Source of the DNA: Bryobacterales bacterium
GTDB lineage: Bacteria > Acidobacteriota > Terriglobia > Bryobacterales > Bryobacteraceae
Reading direction: 5' to 3'
Assembly (NCBI GenBank): GCA_025462985.1
Contig: JAOAPP010000572.1
Span: 1-12,565 of the forward strand
DNA length: 12,565 bases
This document shows, in pieces, positions 1-7,567 of the stretch; positions within the stretch are counted from its first letter, which is position 1; each line of letters begins with the position of its first letter. The position numbers and the translations under genes were made by a program. A model generated the notes under the pieces. That model was not told where the DNA came from. It ran no database searches and worked only from the letters and a program-made list of their open reading frames with translations.

Positions 1-2
1 GG

Positions 3-908
3 TTCGATCCTGACTGGCCGCAAGCGCTCGCGGAGTTGAAGCCTGGAACGCACCCGGTGGATCGGGACGCGTGCCTTATCTGGTTTCAGTTCTTCCCGCT
101 AGGACTCAACGAACTGGTGACGAACACTTCAGATCTCGCAGCACTCGAACTGTTTTATCAGTTCAGAGGAACGTTTCGGCTGGCGGAGATTGCAGATACG
201 TCACACCGCTTCCTCCACAGTCACCGGTACTGGCCGGCGGTCAAGAGGGCCTTGCACCACATCGAGCCGGACCAATCGCTTACCGATATGATCCGCCGCG
301 TGGCCGCCCTCGTCAAAGGCCCCTCGGAGTTCACACTTACGATCGCTGCGATCGGCCTGATGACGCTTCGGCAGATCGGTCCGGCTTTTCTGACGCAGCC
401 ATACACACCGCCCGAAGATCGCGGGACGCCCGACGAGATTCTACGCAGCCGCACCACAGGCGCTAAATGCGGCCTATTCTCGAGGCGCAAGCCGCGCGTC
501 ATCATCGACGAGCGGGAGAAGGACGGCTGGTTTCCGCTCATTCCCGGTCAGCACATCACGACGGCCGCGGAACGCGACAAGCGACCGCATCACGCGACAG
601 ATCGCCGCTGCTCGTTGGGGAACGGTCCGATTCCGGTGGACTGCCGGTCAGGCACCTGCGGCACGTGCTGGGTGGGCATCCTGGGCGGAAACGAGAATCT
701 TTCTCCGGTGGACGAATTTGAGAAGAAGCGGATGGGATACTTCGGCTATTGGGAAAATCCGTTCCATACGCCGGACGTTCCCACACCGCTGATACGGCTC
801 GCTTGCCAGACCGTTGCCGGGGAGACCTGCAGTGTGGTGATCCCACCCTGGAATGGAGTGTGGAGTTCGGCACGGCGGGAGGCGTATGAACGCCTCCCAA
901 AGCGGTGA
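3..908 (+). CDS. Partial [2Fe-2S] ferredoxin-domain protein with a long uncharacterised N-terminal region
   Basis: The frame is open to the left edge (the first full codon is at base 3), so the true start lies outside the window; a TTG at 36 is only an internal candidate. The 301 visible residues end in a plant-type [2Fe-2S] domain: the motif DCRSGTCGTCWVGILGG puts cysteines at about residues 214, 219 and 222, and LACQTVAGETCSVVIPPW gives the fourth at about 268, a C-x4-C-x2-C-x45-C spacing. The LSPVDEFEKKRM segment between them is typical of the fold. This domain transfers single electrons in known families. The roughly 200 residues before it match nothing I recognise; they look soluble and helical, with no signal peptide or clear membrane span in view. 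The partner enzyme and electron donor are unknown. The stop codon lies one base from the stop of the convergent dehydrogenase gene. Confidence 0.8.
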   Translation, partial: FDPDWPQALAELKPGTHPVDRDACLIWFQFFPLGLNELVTNTSDLAALELFYQFRGTFRLAEIADTSHRFLHSHRYWPAVKRALHHIEPDQSLTDMIRRVAALVKGPSEFTLTIAAIGLMTLRQIGPAFLTQPYTPPEDRGTPDEILRSRTTGAKCGLFSRRKPRVIIDEREKDGWFPLIPGQHITTAAERDKRPHHATDRRCSLGNGPIPVDCRSGTCGTCWVGILGGNENLSPVDEFEKKRMGYFGYWENPFHTPDVPTPLIRLACQTVAGETCSVVIPPWNGVWSSARREAYERLPKR

Positions 909-909
909 C

Positions 910-1710
910 CTACTTTTTGTTGGCCGAGCCTGGGGCGGCCATGCCGGCTTGCGCCTTCGCGGCGATGGGATCGGGCAAGACTTGTGCTGCGGCAGTCTGC
1001 ACTTTATTCATGAACGAGCCGGCAACCACGTGGTCTTTGCCTGCCATCAATGCTTCGTAGCCCTCTTTGGCAACTTCGGCCGGGTCGTCTTTCTTGCCTG
1101 CACCCAGCTTCGTATCTTCCGCGCCGGCGCGACGGAAGAAGTCGGTGTCCGTGACTCCGGGCATCAACGCCGTTGTTGTCACGCCAGTGTCTTTGAGTTC
1201 CTCGCGCATACCCTCTGACAGGGAGCGGACGAACGCCTTCGTGGCACCGTAGATGGTCTGGTACGGGGTCGGCATGGCTGCCGCGATGGACGAGGTGAAG
1301 AGAATGCGACCGCTGCCGCGCGCGACCATCTGCTTCGCAATCGCCTTTGCCAGGTACACCGTCGAGAGCACGTTTAGCTTAATCATATTCAAGTCGGCTT
1401 CGAGATCGGTTTCGACAAATCGGCCGCTTACGCCGACACCGGCATTGAGCGCCGCGGCATCGAACGGACGCCCGGCTGACTCGATCTGCGATGCGAACTT
1501 CTGCAACTGCCCCTCGTCGGCCAGATTCACCTGCGCCGGCTCGACACTTACTCCAAGCGCCTGGAAGTCGCGAGCGGCATTATGAATTGCCACGTCCTCG
1601 GCGACCACCAGAAGGTCATAGCCGTTCTGCGCAAACTGCTTCGCCAGTTCGTAACCGATGCCGCTGGACGCGCCGGTCACGATCGCATATTGCTTGTTGG
1701 GAGATGCCAT
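910..1710 (-). CDS. Short-chain dehydrogenase/reductase (classical SDR family oxidoreductase)
   Basis: This 266-residue protein has the full classical SDR set: the dinucleotide-binding TGASSGIG at residues 12-19, NAG at 89-91, and a catalytic tetrad that reads as N113, S140 or S141, Y154 and K158 (the YGATK motif), followed by PG at 184-185. These enzymes reduce carbonyls or oxidise alcohols with NAD(P)H in the cytosol; the substrate cannot be told from sequence. The second strand ends VVAED rather than in a basic residue, which hints at NAD(H) over NADP(H); that is inference. The ATG at 1710 is chosen over an in-frame GTG at 1740 because a GGAGG Shine-Dalgarno lies 9 bases upstream of it. 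The tail after about residue 250 is Ala/Lys-rich and poorly conserved. The gene follows the pnp terminator and so should have its own promoter, but I could not find a convincing one. Confidence 0.93.
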   Translation of the reverse strand: MASPNKQYAIVTGASSGIGYELAKQFAQNGYDLLVVAEDVAIHNAARDFQALGVSVEPAQVNLADEGQLQKFASQIESAGRPFDAAALNAGVGVSGRFVETDLEADLNMIKLNVLSTVYLAKAIAKQMVARGSGRILFTSSIAAAMPTPYQTIYGATKAFVRSLSEGMREELKDTGVTTTALMPGVTDTDFFRRAGAEDTKLGAGKKDDPAEVAKEGYEALMAGKDHVVAGSFMNKVQTAAAQVLPDPIAAKAQAGMAAPGSANKK

Positions 1711-1719
1711 TGTTCTGTT

Positions 1720-1724
1720 CCTCC
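1720..1724 (-). promoter_or_regulatory. Shine-Dalgarno of the SDR gene
   Basis: The minus strand reads GGAGG here, followed by a 9-base spacer and ATG. It fixes the SDR start at 1710, ten codons downstream of the longest possible frame. Confidence 0.75.
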
Positions 1725-1783
1725 GAGGTGAGACGCCCACTTTCCTGAAAGTGGCAGATCGTAAGTTTTCGGGGAGACAGCTG

Positions 1784-1820
1784 AGAAAACAAATGCGGCG
1801 GTCTCTTTCGATACCGCCGC
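1784..1820 (-). terminator. Intrinsic terminator of the rpsO-pnp operon
   Basis: A perfect 8-bp inverted repeat, GCGGCGGT at 1795-1802 with ACCGCCGC at 1813-1820, encloses a 10-base loop. On the minus strand it is followed by the T-rich tail ATTTGTTTTCTC. It lies about 70 bases after the pnp stop codon. On the plus strand the tail is not T-rich, so termination of minus-strand transcripts is the better reading. Confidence 0.82.
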
Positions 1821-1890
1821 TTGAGAGGTTTATATGTACCGAAACGAAGCCTACGAACAGGCCGGCGTTAGCCGAATGTTCTGAGCGCCG

Positions 1891-4008
1891 TTACTCACTC
1901 TTATCGGCGCCAGTCTTCAATTTTTCGCGCTGTTCTTTGAGAATTGCTTTGCGACTCAGTTTAATCTTATTCCCCTCAAGGGCCAAGACCTTCACCAAAA
2001 TCTGATCGCCTTCCTTCAGCTCATCGCGAACGTTCTTGATCCGGCTTTCCGAGATTTCGCTGATATGCAGCAAGCCGTCGGTTCCGGGGAAGAGCTCGAC
2101 GAAGGCGCCGAAGTCAGCGATCCGAACCACTTTGCCCAGATAGGTTTTGCCCACTTCCGCAACCGCCGCGATGTCGCTGACCATCTGCAGTGCGCGGTTG
2201 GCGGATACCCCATCCGAGGCGTAGATGTTCACCGTTCCGTCGTCCGACACATCGATCTTGACACCTGTCTGATCGATGATCCCCTTGATGATCTTGCCGC
2301 CGGGGCCGATCAGCTCACGGATCTTGTCGGTGGGAATTCTGGTCGTGTAGATACGAGGCGCATACTGCGACAGTTGCTCGCGCGGAGTGGTGATGGTGGA
2401 ATTCATCGTCTCCAGAATGTGAAGACGCCCATGCCGGGCCTGCTCTAATGCCTCGGCCATGATCTTGGTCGTGACGTTTGGAACCTTGATGTCCATCTGA
2501 AGAGCGGTGATGCCGTCCTTCGTTCCGGCAACCTTGAAGTCCATGTCGCCGTAGTGATCTTCCGCGCCGGCGATATCGGTGAGAACCGCATAGCTATCAC
2601 CTTCAAGCACCAGCCCCATGGCGATGCCCGCTACGGGAGCGAGAATCGGTACGCCCGCATCCATCAGTGAAAGAGTTCCGCCGCAGACGCTGGCCATGGA
2701 GCTGGAACCGTTCGATTCCAGAATGTCGCTGACGATGCGAAGCGTGTACGGAAACGACTTCTCATCGGGAATCACCGGAGAAAGCGCACGCTCGGCAAGG
2801 GCTCCGTGTCCGATTTCACGACGGCCAGGACCGCGCATGAATCCTACTTCACCGACGCTGAACGGCGGGAAGTTGTAGTGGAGCATGAAGCGCTTCGACG
2901 TTTCAGCGGCGTCGAAGAGTTCGATGCGCTGCTCGTCATCCTTGGTGCCGAGAGTGGTCGTCACCAGGGCCTGCGTTTCGCCGCGGGTGAAGATCGCCGA
3001 GCCGTGAGTGCGAGGAAGCACGCTGATCTCGCTCCAGATCGGGCGGATCTGAGGGAAGGCGCGGCCATCCGGGCGACGCTTGTCCTTCAACATCTCGTCG
3101 CGGAAAATCCGTTCCCGTAGCGCCTCGAATGCTTTGGCGGCTTCAACCTGTTCCGCTTCGTCAGTGAACAGCGCAATGGCTTTCTGTTTCGCCTGGTCTA
3201 CCCGGCTGTAGCTTTCGATTTTGCCGTATTTCTGGGTATTGAGAGCGTCGCTCAGTTCGGCGCGAACAGCGTCGGAGACCTTAGCGGCTACTGCTTCATT
3301 GCCAACCGGAGGAGTGAATGGACGCTTCGGCTTGCCCGCCAGTTTGACGAGTTCCCGAATTCCCTCGGCGATCTTCTTGCAGCACTCGTGGCCAAACTCG
3401 ATCGCTTTGACGACTTCCGCTTCAGAAGCCTGGTTCGCACCCGCTTCCACCATCACGATGCCCTGCTCTGTGCCGGCGACGATGATGCTTAGTTTCGCGT
3501 CCTTCGTTTGGTCGTAGCTCGGATTGGCGCGAAATGTTCCGTCGATGAAGCCTATGCGCACGCCGCCGAGAACGTGGTGAAACGGCACGTCGGAAATGGC
3601 AAGCGCAGCGCCCGCGCCCACGATTGCGAGCGGGGCAGGATCATTTTGCGGATCGGCGGAGAGAACGAGCGCAATCACCTGCGTCTCGTGGCTGTAGCCT
3701 TCAGGGAAAAGCGGACGGATCGGACGATCGATCAGCCGGCTGGTGAGCACTTCTTTCTCGGAGGGGCGTCCCTCGCGTTTGATAAATCCGCCGGGGAACT
3801 TACCTGCGGCGTACGTGTACTCGCGGTAATCCACCGTGAGCGGAAAGAAGCTAGCTCCAGGCTTCGGCTTCTCTGCGGTAGTGGCGGTAACCAACACCAC
3901 CGATTCTCCCGAACGAACAACAACAGACCCACCGGCCTGCTTGGCAATCTTGCCAGTCTCAAGCGAGACTTTTGACCCGAAGAGGTCAATTTCAACTGTA
4001 TGCGTCAT
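1891..4008 (-). CDS. pnp: Polyribonucleotide nucleotidyltransferase (PNPase)
   Basis: PNPase degrades RNA 3' to 5' by phosphorolysis, releasing nucleoside diphosphates, and is a core part of bacterial mRNA turnover. The 705 residues match the family length and order: first RNase PH domain (about 8-140), helical linker (about 145-235), second RNase PH domain (about 315-545), KH domain with GPGG at 568-571, and S1 domain (about 618-686, ending KIKLSRKAIL). Catalytic-site residues are present: GSSSMAS (serines 435-437), D484 in AEDH, then D490 and K492 in GDMDFKVAGT. RRPDGR at 311-316 is the usual opening of the second core. ATG at 4008 is preferred to a GTG at 4035: GGGAA lies 8 bases upstream and MTHTVEIDLFG is the family's usual N-terminus. 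It follows rpsO in the same direction, the standard operon order. Confidence 0.98.
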   Translation of the reverse strand: MTHTVEIDLFGSKVSLETGKIAKQAGGSVVVRSGESVVLVTATTAEKPKPGASFFPLTVDYREYTYAAGKFPGGFIKREGRPSEKEVLTSRLIDRPIRPLFPEGYSHETQVIALVLSADPQNDPAPLAIVGAGAALAISDVPFHHVLGGVRIGFIDGTFRANPSYDQTKDAKLSIIVAGTEQGIVMVEAGANQASEAEVVKAIEFGHECCKKIAEGIRELVKLAGKPKRPFTPPVGNEAVAAKVSDAVRAELSDALNTQKYGKIESYSRVDQAKQKAIALFTDEAEQVEAAKAFEALRERIFRDEMLKDKRRPDGRAFPQIRPIWSEISVLPRTHGSAIFTRGETQALVTTTLGTKDDEQRIELFDAAETSKRFMLHYNFPPFSVGEVGFMRGPGRREIGHGALAERALSPVIPDEKSFPYTLRIVSDILESNGSSSMASVCGGTLSLMDAGVPILAPVAGIAMGLVLEGDSYAVLTDIAGAEDHYGDMDFKVAGTKDGITALQMDIKVPNVTTKIMAEALEQARHGRLHILETMNSTITTPREQLSQYAPRIYTTRIPTDKIRELIGPGGKIIKGIIDQTGVKIDVSDDGTVNIYASDGVSANRALQMVSDIAAVAEVGKTYLGKVVRIADFGAFVELFPGTDGLLHISEISESRIKNVRDELKEGDQILVKVLALEGNKIKLSRKAILKEQREKLKTGADKSE

Positions 4009-4229
4009 TAATTCATTTCCCGATGCGTGATCCACAACAAGTATCAGCTACTGCAATGCGCGGCGAGCCGCTGCCGGCTGTTCGCGCGGACCAAGTTCAG
4101 GATTAAGTGAGGACTAAGAGCTAAACGGAAGGAAAGTCCGCTTACTGAAGCGGCGCTACGCAAGGTCTTTGCACGGAGAAAGGGAACAGTCACCGGCGCA
4201 AGTCCCGCGCCTACCATGAGAACCGAAAA
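4009..4229 (-). other. Structured rpsO-pnp intergenic leader
   Basis: The stretch between rpsO and pnp holds no credible gene. It contains four short inverted repeats: AGCCG/CGGCT at 4066-4079, CCGCTT/AAGCGG at 4138-4153 (perfect, 4-base loop), GCAA/TTGC at 4160-4172 and GGCGC/GCGCC at 4195-4211. None has a T-run on the minus strand, so these are not plain intrinsic terminators. In Escherichia coli the equivalent interval carries an RNase III-processed hairpin through which PNPase limits its own synthesis; a similar role here is an inference from position. The plus strand carries GGAAGGAAAGTCCG at 4127-4140, resembling a conserved RNase P RNA segment, but the rest of that RNA is not recognisable. 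Confidence 0.5.
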
Positions 4230-4499
4230 CTAGCGACGAATTCCAAGACTCTGAATGAGAGTTTGGTAACGCTCTGGACTGCGATCCTTCAGATAGTTGA
4301 GCATTTTACGGCGACGGGCCACCATTGTGAGCAGTCCACGCCGAGAGTGATGATCCTTGTGATGGGTCTTGAAATGCTCAGTCAACTGCAGAATACGCTG
4401 ACTCAGCAGCGCGACTTGGACCTCTGGCGATCCTGAATCCGACTTGTGGATTTTGTACTTGCCTATTACTTCCGACTTTTGTTCTACCGCCAGGGACAT
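4230..4499 (-). CDS. rpsO: 30S ribosomal protein S15
   Basis: This 89-residue protein is a complete S15, the primary binder of the 16S rRNA central domain and an early 30S assembly protein. The signature stretches are all present: [14 protein letters not shown] (23-36), [12 protein letters not shown] (46-57), [10 protein letters not shown] (62-71) and the C-terminal LIQSLGIRR. The length equals the family norm. A GAGGAG purine stretch lies about 14 bases before the ATG, rather far for a ribosome site, which leaves room for leader-based control as known for S15 elsewhere; that is inference. It heads the operon with pnp and is divergent from the metal-ATPase relic. Confidence 0.98.
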   Translation of the reverse strand: MSLAVEQKSEVIGKYKIHKSDSGSPEVQVALLSQRILQLTEHFKTHHKDHHSRRGLLTMVARRRKMLNYLKDRSPERYQTLIQSLGIRR

Positions 4500-4585
4500 G
4501 CTAGAAAACGATACTCCTCGTCTTTACCTAATCTCGATTTTTTGCTTCTTCCAGAGTAACACAAACCTTTGCACGTCGAAATAGC

Positions 4586-4629
4586 GGTGGAACTGCCGCC
4601 GTGGCCGCCACTTAGAGGGCAGATCCACC
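4586..4629. repeat. Long imperfect palindrome between rpsO and the ATPase relic
   Basis: GGTGGA (4586-4591) pairs with TCCACC (4624-4629). After one A/A mismatch, CTGCC (4593-4597) pairs with GGCAG (4618-4622). The loop contains a further GTGGC/GCCAC repeat (4601-4605 and 4607-4611). No T-run follows on either strand. It could be a REP-like element, the remains of an insertion end, or an operator upstream of rpsO; the sequence does not decide. Confidence 0.5.
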
Positions 4630-5873
4630 ACCACAGAACCAGTGGCTATGGCAACCGACAGTGGATTCCGAGAAGGCGAAGTTTCGGAGCGACGATCGAG
4701 GGAAAGCGTATTACTTCTGTTGCGGTGGCTGCAAACGAAGTTTGACAGCAACCCTGACCAATATATAGCACGCAAGCCTTCGAACCTGGTCCAGCTTGCG
4801 CGAAGTGACGATGTCCGACGAACCCAACCCGGAGCTGATTGACATGCGCCGGCGGTTTTGGATCAGTCTGACCCTTACAGTGCCGCTGCTTGTCCTCATG
4901 TTTGTCCGCGTGGGAGGCGCTGTTCGCTCGTGGGTGGAGCTGGCGCTTGCCACGCCGGTCGTGCTGTGGCGCAGCTGGCCATTCTTCGAGCGGGGTTGGG
5001 CATCAGTTGTGAGCCGGAACTTTAATATGTTCACGCTCATCGCGCTCGGCACCGGCGTGGCGTTTGTGTTCAGCATGGCAGCTACTCTTTTCCCTGGCGC
5101 CATCCCTCCATCCTTCCAAGGGCCGGACGGCGAACCGCCGATCTACTTCGAGCCTGCCGCGGGCACGGGCGGCGCGTTCTGGCCGGCAACGGTGCGCTGC
5201 TCCAGGACTCCGGCATCTCCTTGAAAGACTTGGGCGCCGAGGCCGATGCGGCGAGGGGAAACGGCGAAACGGTCCTGTTGATCGGGGTGGATGGCGAGTT
5301 CGCTGGATTCATTGCGGTTGCGGATCCCATCAAGGCATCGACGCCGGAAGCGATACAGATGCTGCACCGCGAGGGCGTACATATCTCCATGCTGACGGGC
5401 GACAATCGCGCCACGGCGCAGGCAGTGGCGAAACGTCTTGGGATCGACGATGTGGAAGCGGAAACATTACCCGCGCAGAAGGCCGAGGTGGTGCGGAAGC
5501 TGCAGGCCGGCGGACATAAGGTGGCCATGGCTGGCGATGGAGTCAACGATGCGCCTGCTCTGGCGGCGGCCGATGTCGGGATTGCGATAGGCACGGGACC
5601 GACGTTGCTATCGAGAGCGCGGCCATCTCGCTGGTGCACGGAGATCTGAGAGCCCTGGTGCGCGCGGTGCGTCTCAGCCGGGCGACTATGCGCAACATCC
5701 GCCAGAACCTCTTCTTTGAGTTCATCTATTACGTCTTGGGCGTTCCCATTGCGGCCGGGCTGCTCTACCCTTTCTTTGGGATTCTGCTCAGCCCGAAGAT
5801 GGCCAGCGCGGCCATGACATTCAGTTCGGTTTCGGTAATTACGAACGCTCTTCGGTTGAGAAAGGTCCAGCTC
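4621..5873 (+). pseudogene. Decayed P1B-type heavy-metal (copper) transporting ATPase
   Basis: Scattered pieces of one CopA-like pump appear in order but in different frames. A YHS domain starts near 4661 (VDSEKAKF, then GKAYYFCCGGCK) and shifts frame near 4736 into KFDSNPDQYIA. The Cys/His region expected next is largely missing. From about 4808 DEPNPELIDMRRRFW leads into three membrane spans ending FEPAA near 5160. The next recognisable piece, RRVLAGN then ADPIKAS, MLTGDN and [17 protein letters not shown], is in another frame. A one-base loss near 5600 (GIAIGTG then [15 protein letters not shown]) shifts frame again before the last two membrane segments ending [10 protein letters not shown]. 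The missing middle includes the TGE actuator loop, the CPx metal site and the DKTGT phosphorylation site, so no pump can be made. Full-length relatives suggest about 300 or more codons lost; that estimate is from family knowledge. Confidence 0.88.
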
Positions 5874-5933
5874 CAAGAGCAGTCGCGAGTCCTAGCGAAA
5901 CTCAATTTCGCAAGCTTCATCACACCATCAGAA

Positions 5934-7490
5934 ATGCCAGCGAAGCGCTCCAGTCCCGCGCCAAAAGGGCGCGCACGCAAGAAGTTTGACTCTGGGAATA
6001 AAGACAGGGTTCTGTCGGTAGCCCGGAAGAGTTTCGGATTCGACGCCCTGCGGCCGGGCCAGGAACCGGCCATCGACGCGTTGTTGGATCACCAGGATTG
6101 CCTTGTCGTTATGCCGACCGGATCCGGTAAGTCTGCGATTTATCAGGTCGCCGGCATGATGATGGACGGCGCAACCGTCGTGATCTCCCCATTGATTGCT
6201 CTCCAGAAGGATCAGGTTGATTCGATCAATGAAAGTGGGGCCGCTGAAGCGGTTGCAATCAACTCAACCCAGCGCGGTCAGGAGGCGCGAGTAGCGGTCG
6301 AGAAGATCGAAGACGGGGATGGCAAGTTCATCTTTCTAGCGCCTGAGCAACTGCACCGGCCCGAGACGATTGAGCTTCTCGAGCAGGCTCACGTCTCGCT
6401 GTTCGTCGTCGACGAGGCGCACTGTATCAGTGAATGGGGGCATGACTTCCGGCCCAGCTATCTCATCATCGGCCCAGCGATTGAGCGACTCGGCCATCCG
6501 GCCGTTCTCGCCATGACTGCGACTGCCTCGCCGCAAGTCCGCGAAGAGATCCAGAAGCGGCTGGGACTCCGCGATCCCAAGGTGATCGTCCAGGGTTTTG
6601 ATCGGCCCAACATCTCGCTGCGCGTCGATCATTTTCAGACCGTGGACGAAAAGCTGGAGGCGCTGGTTCGCCGCGTGGACTGGGCGGACAAGCCCGGGAT
6701 CGTGTATGTCGCAACGCGCAAGAACGCCGAGACGGTGGCGCACGAGCTCTGTGAGAAAGGCGTCAACGCGGCCGTTTATCACGCGGGCCTGAAAGCGGAC
6801 GAGCGATCCGCGATTCAGGAACGATTCATGAATGGCGAGACAGACGTCATCGTCGCCACAAACGCCTTTGGTATGGGGATCGATAAAGCCGATATCCGTT
6901 TCGTGTACCACTTCGATATCAGTGAATCGCTGGACAATTATTACCAGGAGATCGGCCGCGCGGGCCGCGATGGCGAGAAAGCGGAAGCCATACTATTTTT
7001 CCGGCCGCAGGATATCGGCATCCGCAAGTTCCAGAGCGGCGAAGGCAAGATCGGTGTGGACGAGATAGAGAAAGTAGCCGAGGCAATTGCGTCGGAGAAC
7101 CATCCTATCGATACAGAAGTGCTTGCAGAGGAGACCGATCTGTCGGAGCGCAAGCTGGCGAAAGTGATTCACCGCCTGGAAGACGTCGGGTCGCTTGAGG
7201 TGCTGCCGACCGGCGAGGTCCAGATGGATGGCAAGGTGAATACGGTGGAAGCGGCAGAGCTCGCGGCAGAGGAGGCGAAACGCCACCAGGAACAAAAGCG
7301 CGAGAAGATCCGCTACATGCAGGAATACGCCGACATCTCGGGCTGCCGGCGGGAACACCTGCTGCGCTACTTCGGCGACAGCTACGAGCCGCCTTGCGGA
7401 AATTGTGACCGCTGCGAAGAGACTGGACCTAGAGACGTGAAGGACATACCGGTGGACCCGAGTGTCGGAACGCGACGCGAAGTAGCCTGA
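5934..7490 (+). CDS. recQ: ATP-dependent DNA helicase, RecQ family
   Basis: RecQ enzymes unwind DNA 3' to 5' in recombination and fork repair. The 518-residue protein shows motif 0 ([10 protein letters not shown], 34-43), Walker A MPTGSGKS (60-67), DEAH (160-163) with the RecQ-typical [17 protein letters not shown] (195-198), motif [16 protein letters not shown] and motif [13 protein letters not shown] winged-helix-like stretch (about 376-425) and a basic helix come before the zinc site: C471 in [12 protein letters not shown], then C488, C491 and C494 in CGNCDRC. There is no HRDC domain. ATG at 5934 is chosen because the basic segment [17 protein letters not shown] opens it. No Shine-Dalgarno is visible. 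The frame stays open upstream through the ATPase relic back to a GTG at 5634, so an automatic call may wrongly add about 100 membrane residues. pcrA follows 77 bases later. Confidence 0.94.
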   Translation: MPAKRSSPAPKGRARKKFDSGNKDRVLSVARKSFGFDALRPGQEPAIDALLDHQDCLVVMPTGSGKSAIYQVAGMMMDGATVVISPLIALQKDQVDSINESGAAEAVAINSTQRGQEARVAVEKIEDGDGKFIFLAPEQLHRPETIELLEQAHVSLFVVDEAHCISEWGHDFRPSYLIIGPAIERLGHPAVLAMTATASPQVREEIQKRLGLRDPKVIVQGFDRPNISLRVDHFQTVDEKLEALVRRVDWADKPGIVYVATRKNAETVAHELCEKGVNAAVYHAGLKADERSAIQERFMNGETDVIVATNAFGMGIDKADIRFVYHFDISESLDNYYQEIGRAGRDGEKAEAILFFRPQDIGIRKFQSGEGKIGVDEIEKVAEAIASENHPIDTEVLAEETDLSERKLAKVIHRLEDVGSLEVLPTGEVQMDGKVNTVEAAELAAEEAKRHQEQKREKIRYMQEYADISGCRREHLLRYFGDSYEPPCGNCDRCEETGPRDVKDIPVDPSVGTRREVA

Positions 7491-7567
7491 GGCGCTGGCG
7501 CTGCATCGAAAGATCCTGGGGCGGCAAGCGATGGTATTCTGTAATCGCTCCCCGCCCCCAGTTTTCA

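Noticed and set aside
1741..1794. Promoter of the SDR gene between the pnp terminator and its start
   Set aside because: TTGTTT and TTACGAT occur but are about 22 bases apart, too far for a standard promoter.
3508..3975. 155-residue plus-strand open frame inside pnp
   Set aside because: It is antisense to a highly conserved PNPase region and has no ribosome site or family resemblance.
4100..4229. Plus-strand RNase P RNA or cobalamin riboswitch suggested by GGAAAGTCCG and AAGGGAACAGTCACCGG
   Set aside because: Only isolated short matches are present. The interval is too short for RNase P RNA, the other conserved RNase P segments are missing, and the riboswitch core does not follow in order.
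5082..5876. 264-residue minus-strand open frame across the ATPase relic
   Set aside because: The plus-strand pieces match the ATPase in order, while this frame has low-complexity composition and no recognisable domain.
7529..7567. Promoter for pcrA based on TATTCT at 7535-7540
   Set aside because: No -35 match lies at suitable spacing and there is no Shine-Dalgarno before the ATG. It is mentioned in the pcrA entry but is too weak to list as a site.
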